Positions 37,859 through 47,246 of a DNA stretch of 64,000 nt are shown here, in pieces; position 1 is the first letter of the stretch; each line of letters starts with the position of its first letter. The position numbers and the translations under genes were made by a program. The DNA comes from Shewanella frigidimarina (GTDB lineage Bacteria; Pseudomonadota; Gammaproteobacteria; Enterobacterales; Shewanellaceae), in NCBI RefSeq assembly GCF_003797125.1, contig NZ_RKKE01000004.1, positions 186,001 through 250,000 on the forward strand, in the 5' to 3' direction. Under the pieces are notes generated by a model that was not told where the DNA came from, ran no database searches, and worked only from the letters and a program-made list of their open reading frames with translations.

Positions 37859-40420
37859 ATGATGATTAGACCTAGTACCCAAAAACAAAACGTTACTGAG
37901 CAACTATCTAGTTTTTTAACTACGTTAGTTATATCAATTGACGGAGAATATGTCCAAATCTCGGGCTCGGAAGTGAGATTACTCAGCTTACAGTATTGTG
38001 CACTACACAATGATAAAATGTGTTCTGGCATTATTCCTATAGAACGAGGAGAAGAAAGGCCAACATTTACAAAGTTTATTAGAGCAGCGATTGAGGATGC
38101 GATTAAAAGCGGAGTATTAGAGGTTTGGCCCGAAAAACTCATTGTCTGCGCCCACTTTTTACGTGCAGATTTAATGCACTTCAGTAATGCATTTTCAGAC
38201 TTTGATGGAAAACTGCATGCTGTTAGAAACACAATGGTGAGTATGGAGGAAACCTATGGCATGGAAGTCGAGCTGACTAAATATCAAAGGGAAAAACTGA
38301 GAAAAACCAAGGGGGAAGCAGATAATGCATCAAACGCTTCGATAGGCACTGACGTTTTCAGTATTTATGATAAAAATCGTAACTATCACAAAGTTGAGAT
38401 TAAGTTTTACGACACTATGTTAATCGCACCAACAGGACAAACCTTAGCGGATATTGGTGAATTAGTGGGGGTACCTAAGAAGGATATACCAGACCCTTAC
38501 TCAATAGAGCGCATGGACGTGTTCCAAGATGAAGCGCCGAAAGAATTCGGCGAATATGCGGTTAATGATGCCGTTATTGCGGCTCTAGCCTTTAAGGGTT
38601 ATCGACAGTTCTGTAGTGAAATGGGTCTACTCGGGCTTCCTTATACTATCGGTGGCGTCGCATTAAGCCTCTATCAGAAAAGTATCGGTTGTGATTTACC
38701 TGAATTATTTGGGCAAACCACTATTAAGAAAGAAATCTTTAATGGAGAAACGGGTAAGTTTAGAACCATTAAATAACTAGTATCAATTGATGATAAAATC
38801 GCGAGCGAAGAGTTTGTCAAAAACACCTACCATGGTGGCGTCAATAACTGCCACCAAATCGGTCCTACAACGATTGAGACTTGGTATGACTATGATGCAC
38901 AATCCTGTTACACCACAGCTTTAAACGGCATAAAAACTCTTGACTACGCTAACACCTTCATGAGCACCAAATTAGAAGACTATTGTGAAGATGTTATGGG
39001 ATTTGCTCGAGTAAAATTTGAATTCCCTAAAGGAACATGCTACCCGAGTTTACCAATAAGGACGGATAAATACGGCCTAGTCTACCCCCTTAAAGGTGTG
39101 AGTTGGTGTACCTCTCATGAGTTAGTTGTGGCTAACACAATGGGGGCAACACTTAAGATTTTACAGGGATTTGTGATCCCCTGGGCAGACGAAAACCATT
39201 ATGTATTCCGTGAGTTCATGCAGCTTGTTCGTGCTAAACGCAAAGAGTACAAAGCATCCAACAATATTTTTTATGAAAAGCTTTGGAAAGAGATAGGTAA
39301 TTCTTTATACGGCAAGCTGGCGCAAGGTTTACGCTGCAATAAAACGGGGTTTGATATTTTTTTACAGTACAGTAAGAAATTGCCGCCCTCTGCTATTACT
39401 AATGGTTATTATGCATCCTACACGACAGGCTTAGCACGGGCTTTGATGTTTGAGCAAATGGTAAGTATCGGTGATAAGTATGAAATTGTATCTGTAACCA
39501 CTGATGGTTACCTAACTAACGCCCCAATGAGTGAAATTAAGCTAGATGGCTCCATCAGTAACCTATTTCGTAAATTTTTTCATGTGATGAATGGAAATAC
39601 TACTGAAGAGATAATAGAAGAGAAACATCGTGTTATGCAGCTCATCTCAATGAAAACACGCGGCCAACTTACCGCTATTCCTATTGATACAAATCCCGTG
39701 TTAGCAAGAGCTGGTGTACAAGTTAGAATTAAAAAAAAGGATGAGAAATTAGGCAGCTTAAAACTAGACCAAAATGACTATTTTACGGGAGTATATCTAG
39801 GCAGAGAGCCTGGCCAAAAGCATGAAAGGAAGAGCTTAATATCTACGCGCAAAATGTTTACCCATCAAACAGACATGGTATCTGTTGAAACTGAACAGAG
39901 ATTGAACTTAGAAGCTGATTTTAAACGAAATTTAGTCAATCCCAAGATGCGAGCCGTACTTGGTACTGAACATATCCATTTAGATACACAGCCCTTCGAG
40001 ACAATAGAAGACATGCTATATGCCAGAATACGATTCGATGTCTGGCGTAAAAACAATTGCTTAAAAACATTAGTGGATTGGGACTCGTGGCAGGAGTTTT
40101 ACCTAATGAGCCTTGCCTTATGTAAAATTAAAATGCGATTAAAGGATGGTGAACATTCTGGGCACTTACTCTTAAGGCTGTTTTTAAGGGCATACGGACA
40201 GGCAGAACTAGGTCTACAGGGTGATGAATACACACGTAAAGAGTTGGTAGCAAAATTCGCAGATTGGGGGTATAGCTACAAAACAAGCGATTTTACACCC
40301 GCTAAGAAAGCACCGTTATATCTGGGGGTAGTCCCCCGAACGGAACGTTCTTCGCATTTAGCATCTTTGCTTTTGTCTCTGTTTCCAGACTTTGATGTTG
40401 AGTCACTTTACTTCAATTAA
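37859..40420 (+). CDS. family-B DNA polymerase (piPolB-like) with one in-frame TAA
   Basis: One frame of 853 sense codons broken by a single TAA (38774-38776, codon 306). Before it lies the 3'-5' exonuclease: ExoI SIDGE (D28, E30), ExoII HFLRAD (D104), ExoIII YAVND (Y233, D237). After it, in the same frame: YHGG (324-327), the YxGG/A motif of protein-primed and primer-independent PolBs; motif A YDYDAQSCY (D346); KEIGNSLYG (K477, motif B); motif C VTTDG (T548, D549). An ATG start for the rest (38960) would lose motif A. There is no terminal-protein gene nearby. The layout fits the PolB of pipolins, which can start synthesis without a primer. Intact activity needs read-through, suppression or repair of the stop. 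Confidence 0.85.
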
Positions 40421-40753
40421 TAACGGTACTCGAAAAAAAAGGTATATTGACTTAGGAATATAAGGTGTAGAAACAGGGTGAGTACAAGAAAGTAAGGATT
40501 TAACATTGTTGAATATGATAGGTATATCAGCGGGCTAAACAAGAGGCTCTTTACTGTACTTAGATCCTGTTCGTCACACAAAAAGCACACAAAAAGACCG
40601 GAGGAGTGCTGGGTGGGGATTTAAAAAGGATATTGAACCAGCTGGTTTAAGATCGTAATAAGAAGAGAAAACAACGAGTATTAATGTTTAAGTAATTGAT
40701 AACTCTAGAAACAACAAAGCCCCGGCGTTAGCTGAGGCTTTGTTATTTATATT
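40421..40753. other. right end of the element
   Basis: About 330 bp without a gene between the polymerase stop and attR. It contains the hairpin that now terminates tRNA-Leu (40714-40743). Confidence 0.45.
40714..40743 (-). terminator. element-borne terminator for tRNA-Leu
   Basis: ACAAAGCC and GGCTTTGT arms with an inner GGC/GCT stem, 11 bp past the CCA end of the minus-strand tRNA. It appears to replace the chromosomal terminator stranded at 25715-25742. Confidence 0.65.
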
Positions 40754-40809
40754 TGGTACCTGAGGTCGGACTCGAACCGACACGCCGTGAAGCAGGGGAT
40801 TTTGAATCC
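40754..40809 (-). repeat. attR, 3' part of tRNA-Leu
   Basis: 56 bp identical to 25751-25806, starting exactly at the CCA end of tRNA-Leu and ending in its anticodon arm. Confidence 0.93.
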
Positions 40810-40838
40810 CCCATGTATACCAATTTCATCACTCAGGC
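40754..40838 (-). tRNA. tRNA-Leu (CAA), integration site of the element
   Basis: 85 bases, read from 40838 to 40754 with encoded CCA. The acceptor GCCTGAG pairs with CTCAGGT (one G-U pair), and the anticodon stem GGGGA-TTCAAAA-TCCCC gives CAA, which decodes TTG. The long variable arm typical of tRNA-Leu is present. Its last 56 bases are the direct repeat shared with 25751-25806. It stays complete, as expected for an element that brings its own 3' half. Confidence 0.95.
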
Positions 40839-41236
40839 AAAGACTTAGCAGCTATTTTAGCTTTGCAAAGTAATCTGATAAATCCAAATATCTTTGCAAA
40901 ACAACACTCGTAATTTAACCCTAACTGCGAGCACTAAATTTAAAACTAACTAAACAGTAATTACTGCAAAAATCATTGTCACAATTAAGTGCTGGCGATT
41001 ATACCGTTGCATTTCATAATGGCAAGCCCTTTACCTATTCTTTTCTATAAAAAACACTCAACTGCTCAAAAGTCATTCATCCCCCTCAATTGAGAAGGAT
41101 AGTAGTTTTTTGTGAGCTAATTGGCAATTTTACACTAAGTTAACATCATGACGGCTGAAGATTGATCAAGATCAGTATAACGACGTTATTTTGACTTTAT
41201 GATGATCGTGTCTTCACATTCTAAAGGATAAATATC
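40839..41236. other. intergenic region upstream of the DUF3149 microprotein
   Basis: About 400 bp. It holds the promoter of tRNA-Leu (read leftward) and, at 41162-41175, an FNR-like box for the gene to the right. No other gene. Confidence 0.45.
41162..41175. promoter_or_regulatory. FNR/EtrA-like box
   Basis: TTGAT-CAAG-ATCAG agrees with TTGAT-N4-ATCAA in nine of ten positions. It ends 61 bp before the start codon of the microprotein gene, a usual place for FNR control. Confidence 0.55.
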
Positions 41237-41368
41237 ATGGCATTTTGGTTAGATTTAATGTTTGGTAACGCGATAGGATTACTTTCTATGACTGTAATTT
41301 TTTGCACCTTTGGAATAATGTCTTATCTAATGTGGATGTTTATTGTGAAGTCTGCACCTACTAAGTGA
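41237..41368 (+). CDS. DUF3149 family membrane microprotein
   Basis: 43 residues, MAFWLDLMFGNAIGLLSM then one membrane helix (MTVIFCTFGIMSYLMWMFIV) and a short basic tail. I recognise the DUF3149 type: tiny single-span proteins of marine gammaproteobacteria. AAAGGATAAATATC is the ribosome site. The function of the family is unknown. An FNR-like box upstream suggests higher expression without oxygen, and a terminator follows. A small accessory subunit of a respiratory complex is one possibility. Confidence 0.85.
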   Translation: MAFWLDLMFGNAIGLLSMTVIFCTFGIMSYLMWMFIVKSAPTK

Positions 41369-41477
41369 GTCTCTTAATAGGCTAAGTTTTTTACTGCTTA
41401 TTATTCATATTCAATATGGATACTTCCTTGTGAATGATACATTGGCGACAAAACACATGATGCGTTTTTATGCCAGA

Positions 41478-41506
41478 ATGGGGGCCGTAAATGCCCCCAT
41501 CTTTTT
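41478..41506 (+). terminator. terminator
   Basis: ATGGGGGC and GCCCCCAT arms, 7-base loop, then CTTTTT. It lies about 110 bp past the microprotein stop and also near the end of the convergent SieB-like gene. Confidence 0.82.
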
Positions 41507-41554
41507 ATTCATAAACTTATTCATCTACAGCACTATTTTCCGCGCTATTAGCTA

Positions 41555-42166
41555 TTACACCGCATGCTTACGCGATTGAATCAATCCATTAATAAAATGT
41601 GGTCGCGTTTTAATCAAATGATTCATTTCTTCTGCACTGGGTTCACCCGCAGGTAAACGTAGTACATCACGATTTAAATAATTACGTGCTTGCATCGAAA
41701 TTTTGTATTCAGCCGTTGGCCCTTGAATCGCGTAGTGACGCTCGTTTCCAAGCATTTCAAGTATACTGGTGTTAACTAAATTTTTAACCGCTAATTCATT
41801 TTGTGGCAAGGTTAAAATTGTTTGCCCTTGTAAAAAGAATTCCCGTAGCAAGGCTCTTTCAGCAGGGTCCAGCAGTTTCACTTTTGCGTCAATGGTTTCT
41901 ACGGTACGTTTTTGACGTAAATATACGATTGCTTCATCGACGATAAAGGCAAAAATCTGACTTAAAAAATATGCAACCCCCATAATCAACCCTAAGCCAA
42001 TAAACTGACCATATTGATGTACGAGTTGGTCTAATGATAAAAACGCCAATAAATCTTTAGGCGCAAACAATAAACTTGCACATGCTACGATAAGCCATGA
42101 CATAGAACTTACGAACAAACGCTTACTATTCAATAACTTTATTGAACTTACTTTAATTTTCATCAT
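41555..42166 (-). CDS. SieB-like superinfection-exclusion family protein
   Basis: 203 residues. Two membrane helices (about 20-38 and 50-75) are followed by a cytoplasmic part beginning LLDPAERALLREFFLQGQ, a pattern I associate with the phage P22/lambda SieB family. SieB aborts infection by some phages; chromosomal homologues are widespread and mostly untested. It is outside the 56-bp repeats, so it belongs to the host chromosome rather than the element. The start may be the second Met of the MMK start. Confidence 0.65.
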   Translation of the reverse strand: MMKIKVSSIKLLNSKRLFVSSMSWLIVACASLLFAPKDLLAFLSLDQLVHQYGQFIGLGLIMGVAYFLSQIFAFIVDEAIVYLRQKRTVETIDAKVKLLDPAERALLREFFLQGQTILTLPQNELAVKNLVNTSILEMLGNERHYAIQGPTAEYKISMQARNYLNRDVLRLPAGEPSAEEMNHLIKTRPHFINGLIQSRKHAV

Positions 42167-42396
42167 AGCTTACCCGCAGTGTCAGTTTTTTGAGCTTACT
42201 AAGATAAAGCAAAATATATGCCAGAAAAATTAATTGATTAGCTGATATTTATTTATTTTTTCATCACTATATATTGCCTATCAGGCTATGCTTGAACCAA
42301 AGGTATGAGACTCGAACTAACACCAGCGAAATACATTGTAGAATCAATACTCTCATGAGTAGATTCTCCCTATTAATAAATCACAATGAAGATACT

Positions 42397-43989
42397 ATGC
42401 TGATATCCATAAGACAGTTACTACAAAGTCCTATAGCACGAAAATTAACGCTTTCGATCATAATCTTTAGCTCTTTAATTACGCTAGTGACGACGGCTTA
42501 TCAGCTCGTGAATGATTATCAAAATGATGTAAGTAGAATTGATCGCGTTTTTTCGAATATAGAGGCAGTAAATTTAGAAGTGCTGGCAGCCAGCATATGG
42601 GTAATAGATGAACATTTGATCGACACGCAACTCCGTGGTTTGAGTCAATTACCTGACATAAACTATATTTCTATCCGTGATGACAGTAATCAAGAATGGC
42701 ATTTTGGTGAATATAAGAACACGGCTGTTATTGAGAAACAATATCCATTAATTTATACCAATAATGAAAACATTCCTGTTGGTACGCTCATCGTACAAGC
42801 CGATCTAAATGTCATTTATGATCGTTTGTATAATAAAGCAATACTGATTTTATTATCCAACGCGATCAAAACCTTCCTCGTAGCAGGTTTTATCTTGTTT
42901 CTAGTGTGGTTCAATGTGACCAAGCACCTTCGTCATTTAAGTAAATATTGTGATGATATTAGCTTAGACCACAACTTTACTCCCTTGGATTTTAATCGAA
43001 AGCCGCAACATGATGAATTCAGTTTAGTAGCAGATGCGGTTAATACTATGCAACGGCAAATCAGAGGCTCTTATCAAGCATTGCGCCAATCAAAAGTCGA
43101 TCTCCAGCATGCTCTTGAAGATCGCGATCGTTTACTGTTGTTAGAACGCAGCTATAAAGATGAGCTCGCGCGCCAAGTTAAAGAACAAACCAAAGAACTT
43201 GAACAATCACTGCAAATGTTGAAACGAACTCAACAAGTACTTATAGAAAAAGAAAAAATGGCTGCATTAGGTGGCTTAGTTTCTGGCGTAGCCCATGAAA
43301 TTAATACCCCTATTGGTATTTGCTTAACGGCTGCTAGCTCGCAATTGTCTCATATAGAAGAGTTGATCAAATTGATCCATAGCGATGATGCCACTTTAGA
43401 ACAAATAAATGAAATTTTAGAGCAATATCAACAAAGCAGTCAGTTAATCGTCAGTAATATCACTCGTGCGAGTTATTTGATCCAACAATTTAAGTCTATT
43501 GCCGCAGAACAAAGCCATGAGCAAAACACGACCTTTAATTTGAGTCATCAATTACGCGATATTACTGATTCAACATTAATGATCTTTTCACCGCAAGAAG
43601 TCGAAATAACGATCAGTATTGATGAACAGTTGCAACTTAATAGTAATGCCAGTTTATTAAGCCAAGCGATTACTAATGTTGTATCAAATGCATTTTCACA
43701 TGCATTTAAAGATGTTACTCAAGCAAAGATCCACATTAATGTCGTTACTGAGCCAGAGAGTATTCATATAGAAATTCAAAATAATGGCGCGGCTATTCCT
43801 AATGACATCGTCGAACATATTTTCGAACCCTTCTTCACTACAGCTCGTCATAAAGGAGGAGTAGGTTTAGGGCTCGCGGCAGCGTTTAACGCAGTGGCTC
43901 AGCTTAAAGGCAATATCAGTTATGTACCTATTTCACCACTTGGTGGGCCCATGTTCGTGATTAGCGTACCGAGATTACCAACAGCTTAG
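42397..43989 (+). CDS. membrane sensor histidine kinase
   Basis: About 530 residues from ATG 42397 (MLISIRQLLQ), chosen because the next part is a clean first membrane helix (SIIIFSSLITLVTTAY); the frame is open further upstream. Extracytoplasmic sensor domain of about 110 residues, second helix near 150-170, HAMP, a coiled coil, then the H box LVSGVAHEINTP (His near 300), N box ITNVVSNAFSHAF and G box GVGLGLAAAFN with the F box EPFFTT. It is an orphan: no response regulator is next to it. The signal is unknown. Confidence 0.9.
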   Translation: MLISIRQLLQSPIARKLTLSIIIFSSLITLVTTAYQLVNDYQNDVSRIDRVFSNIEAVNLEVLAASIWVIDEHLIDTQLRGLSQLPDINYISIRDDSNQEWHFGEYKNTAVIEKQYPLIYTNNENIPVGTLIVQADLNVIYDRLYNKAILILLSNAIKTFLVAGFILFLVWFNVTKHLRHLSKYCDDISLDHNFTPLDFNRKPQHDEFSLVADAVNTMQRQIRGSYQALRQSKVDLQHALEDRDRLLLLERSYKDELARQVKEQTKELEQSLQMLKRTQQVLIEKEKMAALGGLVSGVAHEINTPIGICLTAASSQLSHIEELIKLIHSDDATLEQINEILEQYQQSSQLIVSNITRASYLIQQFKSIAAEQSHEQNTTFNLSHQLRDITDSTLMIFSPQEVEITISIDEQLQLNSNASLLSQAITNVVSNAFSHAFKDVTQAKIHINVVTEPESIHIEIQNNGAAIPNDIVEHIFEPFFTTARHKGGVGLGLAAAFNAVAQLKGNISYVPISPLGGPMFVISVPRLPTA

Positions 43990-43999
43990 TTCAATGATG

Positions 44000-44803
44000 T
44001 TAAGCGGATTTAGCGGCTAATTTACTCAGCACACGGCTAACGGCAACAAACGCAAACGTTCCCGTTACCATGGTAATAGCACCAAAACCAGATGCGCAAT
44101 CCATTCGCATACTGCCCTCTGCATCTGCTTTAGTGTTGCACACGCTGCCATCAGCTTGAGGGTAGACTAGATGTTGGGTCGAAAATACTGCATCGACAGC
44201 AAAGCGTCGTTGAATATTTTTAGTGAAATTATAATCTTTGCGTAATATGTTACGTACTTTTGCCAATAATGGATCTTGTACTGTTTTAGCCAAGTCAGTC
44301 ACTTGAATAAGAGTCGGATCGGTTTGTCCACCAGCACCACCTATGGTCACTAGGGGAATTTTATTGCGCTTACACCAAGCAATTAATCCCGCTTTAGGCT
44401 TTACAGCATCAATACAGTCAACCACATAATCAATATTGCCACCTTGTGAGGTCGGCTTAAAATGTTCAGCAAGATTGTCTAAGGTAATAAAATCTTCTAT
44501 TTCATTAATCATACACTCAGGATTAATTTCGCCAATGCGCTTTGCCATAACCTCAACTTTTGATTGGCCAATAGTCGAGGTTAATGCATGTATTTGGCGA
44601 TTAGTATTGGTAACACAAATATCATCTAAATCAATTAGTGTAATCTGCCCTATACCACTTCTCGCTAACGCTTCGGCAACCCATGTACCGACACCACCAA
44701 TGCCAACCACCACAACATGCGCCTGCGAAAAAGTCGTTAGTGCTGCTTGACCGTATAAACGGCCGACACCAGCAAAACGATGAGTATAAGATTCTGACAA
44801 CAT
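44000..44803 (-). CDS. tcdA: tRNA threonylcarbamoyladenosine dehydratase
   Basis: 267 residues of the ThiF/MoeB/E1-like family. The ATP site is VVGIGGVGTWVAEALARSGIG near residues 33-53, then LIDLDDICVTNTNRQ with the Arg/Gln of this group, and DCIDAVKPKAGLI. The N-terminal YTHRFAGVGRLYG matches TcdA (CsdL). It uses ATP to close t6A37 of tRNA into the cyclic form ct6A. C-terminal hydrophobic stretch near 240-258 agrees with the family. Convergent with the sensor kinase, 10 bp apart. Confidence 0.92.
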   Translation of the reverse strand: MLSESYTHRFAGVGRLYGQAALTTFSQAHVVVVGIGGVGTWVAEALARSGIGQITLIDLDDICVTNTNRQIHALTSTIGQSKVEVMAKRIGEINPECMINEIEDFITLDNLAEHFKPTSQGGNIDYVVDCIDAVKPKAGLIAWCKRNKIPLVTIGGAGGQTDPTLIQVTDLAKTVQDPLLAKVRNILRKDYNFTKNIQRRFAVDAVFSTQHLVYPQADGSVCNTKADAEGSMRMDCASGFGAITMVTGTFAFVAVSRVLSKLAAKSA

Positions 44804-45593
44804 TAGTTACGCCTTAATTAACGACTATTTTCGCGGCCAATTTTATATGATTTATCCTCAAAGCTAAACGTTTGTCATGATTCACTCTAGATGAATTTGG
44901 TTAAGGAGGCTTTTTGGCTTAATAACAAGCACCGCATGCTCATATTCTTGGCTAGTAATTCAGCCCACTCGTTATGGCAAATAGGATAAAGTGATAAAAT
45001 TAGTTTATTGCAGCTTAAATATCACATTAGCTATTGGTTAAACTCATCAAGATAGGTTGACCCTTTAATAGTGTAACTATGATAAGAACCATTTAACTCA
45101 GATAACATGACAAAGAGCCGTTTTATAACTGTCTATTACCCGAGTAGAAGCAGCTTGAGCTAAATATATTTATCTGCCAAAAAGATTCCGATCACAACAA
45201 ACATTAAATCATGCTTAATTTTTAACCTTATTAGACTAAAGATATAAAATTTAACATCGAATATTCACAACAATTAAATTAACATGAGCTAAAATACATT
45301 TCTGCAACTTTTTGTGGTTGTGCGCTAGCCTATTTCTAATCAAATAGGAACATCCCTAAAGAGGTAGATCTACGCCATAATGTTATTTAATTATACAAAT
45401 GGTCGCAGTTATCACAGATTTATACACAAATTTTCAAGTAGGCCCTGTTTATTTGATCTAGGCCACACTATGAAGTTATCAAATCTGTAAAAATCTGCAC
45501 CAGCTTGTTACAGAATTGAATCTGCAACAAAGTTCACTAACTAAAACCATGAAAAATGGAATATAGAACATAACGTTCTAGGGAGCATGAAAG
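44804..45593. other. long control region of the porin gene
   Basis: About 790 bp without a gene. Its right part holds a CRP-like box (45452-45467). The rest is AT-rich with no clear dyads, but long 5' regions are common for porin genes. Confidence 0.45.
45452..45467. promoter_or_regulatory. CRP-like site upstream of the porin gene
   Basis: TTTGATCTAGGCCACA agrees with TGTGATCTAGATCACA at 13 of 16 positions. It ends about 126 bp before the porin start. CRP control of major porins is known in Shewanella; here it is a sequence-based prediction. Confidence 0.5.
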
Positions 45594-46637
45594 ATGAAAA
45601 AAACCTTAATCTCTGCATCGGTAGCATCTGTACTTACATTAGTTTCTTTCGCTACACTTGCTGAAGGCCCAAGTTTCTATGGTCGTTTAGATTTAGCAGT
45701 ATCGAATTCTGATCAAGGTGCCACTACTCAAAACCGTAAAGAAGGCACAGTATTAGAAAACAACTTTTCTAACTTGGGTGTTAAAGGTAGCGAGAAATTT
45801 GCTAACGGTATCGAACTGTTATACCAAATGGAATTCCAAGTTGAAAATACTACTCAAACTGAAGGTAAGAATGGCAGTGACGAAGTTGTATTTAAAGCAC
45901 GTAACACATTCTTAGGTTTAAAAAGTGACGCTGGTACTGTGTTAGTAGGCCGTAACGATACGGTATTTAAACAGTCTGAAGGTGGCATCGATTTATTCGG
46001 TAACTTTAACGCCGATATCGATCGTATGATTGGCGGCCAGTTACGTAAAGCTGACGGTCTTTGGTACTACTCACCTGTTATTGGTGGTTTAGTCACATTA
46101 AACGCGACTTATTTAATGGAAGACAACTACACAGATGATGCTGGTAAAGAATCATATGATGATCAATATGCATTAAGTGCAACTCTTGGTGATAAAGGTC
46201 TTAAAGCACACCCTTACTACGTAGCTGCAGCTTATAACACTATTGGTGGCATTGATGCTTACCGTGGTGTGGCACAAGTTAAGCTAGGTGAGTTCAAGCT
46301 TGGTGGTTTATACCAAAACACTGAAAGCCAAACATCTGATCAAGAAGGTGATTCTTTCTTCCTTAACGTATCTTACAACCTAAACGGCGTAAACTTAAAA
46401 GCTGAATACGGTCAAGATGAAGCTGGTTTTGGTAGCTACTACAAAAATATTAAAGAAGCGACTGGTACAGACGTAAACATCACTCAAATTACTGTGGGTG
46501 CTGACTACCGTATTTCTAAGTCAACGTTAGTTTATGGTCACTATGCTATGTATGAAGGCGACCATAAAGTTGGTACTGCTACAGTTGATTTAGAAGATGA
46601 CAACATCTTCACTGTCGGTGCTCGTTACGACTTCTAA
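45594..46637 (+). CDS. general outer-membrane porin (OmpC/OmpF-like)
   Basis: 347 residues. Signal peptide MKKTLISASVASVLTLVSFATLA, then EGPSFYGRLDLAVSNSDQG and the classical porin features: NLGVKGSEKFANGIELLYQ, FLGLKSDAGTVLVGRNDT and a C-terminal GARYDF with Phe at the end. It is a 16-strand trimeric diffusion pore for small solutes. Codon use is highly regular, as in abundant proteins. GGGAGCATGAAAG ahead of the ATG is the ribosome site, and a terminator follows. Confidence 0.93.
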   Translation: MKKTLISASVASVLTLVSFATLAEGPSFYGRLDLAVSNSDQGATTQNRKEGTVLENNFSNLGVKGSEKFANGIELLYQMEFQVENTTQTEGKNGSDEVVFKARNTFLGLKSDAGTVLVGRNDTVFKQSEGGIDLFGNFNADIDRMIGGQLRKADGLWYYSPVIGGLVTLNATYLMEDNYTDDAGKESYDDQYALSATLGDKGLKAHPYYVAAAYNTIGGIDAYRGVAQVKLGEFKLGGLYQNTESQTSDQEGDSFFLNVSYNLNGVNLKAEYGQDEAGFGSYYKNIKEATGTDVNITQITVGADYRISKSTLVYGHYAMYEGDHKVGTATVDLEDDNIFTVGARYDF

Positions 46638-46680
46638 TCATTATGATATAAGAGCTTCGGCTTAACAGTATAAATGATTA

Positions 46681-46711
46681 AAAATGCCAGTCTGTATAGA
46701 CTGGCATTTTT
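46681..46711 (+). terminator. terminator after the porin gene
   Basis: Perfect 13-bp stem AAAATGCCAGTCT and its complement around GTAT, then T run. Strong. Confidence 0.9.
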
Positions 46712-46832
46712 GTATCTGTAATCCAATGCTGAACTCTAGCGCTTCAAATCTAATCTTGACATCCAGAACTTGAAATTACAGCGCTTGAAAATTACAGCTC
46801 TCGAAATTGACGTACTTAACAGCTACCGCCAA

Positions 46833-47153
46833 TTAAGCTATCACTTGATTAAACACTTCAACATGATGTGATTCAACCAACTCAGGCATTACATTGTGGA
46901 AATAATGCTGAATAGCATCTTTAGCGCAATGTTGATCAAACGCAGCACGATCGACAAACTTTTCCACAAAGGCAACTTTGTTGTCGTTATCTACACTGAT
47001 ATTCAATTCATAACGAATACAGCCAGATTCACGACGAGTATCAGGGATCAAGCTTGCCAATACCGCCACTAACTCATCACGTTTTCCTGCTTTCGCCACA
47101 AATTGAGCGACACAAACAATTTGCTGGCTATTAATTACATAATCTGACATCAT
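46833..47153 (-). CDS. antibiotic biosynthesis monooxygenase family protein (quinol monooxygenase-like)
   Basis: 106 residues with the ABM ferredoxin-like fold: QIVCVAQFVAKAGKRDELVAVL, then the central ESGCIRYELN and KVAFVEKFVDRAAFDQHC. It resembles YgiN-type quinol monooxygenases, which oxidise quinols or other small aromatics without a cofactor. The true start may be the second Met (MSDYVIN). It lies 93 bp downstream of elaA on the same strand. Confidence 0.82.
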   Translation of the reverse strand: MMSDYVINSQQIVCVAQFVAKAGKRDELVAVLASLIPDTRRESGCIRYELNISVDNDNKVAFVEKFVDRAAFDQHCAKDAIQHYFHNVMPELVESHHVEVFNQVIA

Positions 47154-47246
47154 TTTTCCTTAATAAGACCTACCCGAATCCAGAGAAATAACGACTCAAC
47201 TCAAAGTTGATTATGCTATCTCTGAACCCAACGCTATTCATACCAA

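Larger units (their letters stand above)
25751..40809. mobile_element. pipolin-like integrative element in tRNA-Leu
   Basis: About 15 kb between two perfect 56-bp direct repeats (25751-25806 and 40754-40809). The right repeat is the 3' part of an intact tRNA-Leu; the left is an orphan copy. Contents: family-B DNA polymerase, two tyrosine recombinases, AlpA-like excisionase, ParA with a small partner, a DNA methyltransferase and possible nuclease, two tRNA-Glu, unknown genes and an IS5-type remnant. Pipolins known from E. coli and other bacteria combine a primer-independent PolB, tyrosine recombinases and att repeats at tRNA-Leu; the match in layout is close. No terminal-protein, capsid or conjugation gene was seen. 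The GC content drops visibly compared with the flanks. Confidence 0.82.

Noticed and set aside
37859..40420. Phage phi29-like protein-primed polymerase of a prophage
   Set aside because: No capsid, packaging, lysis or terminal-protein genes within the repeats; recombinase plus tRNA repeats fit a pipolin better.
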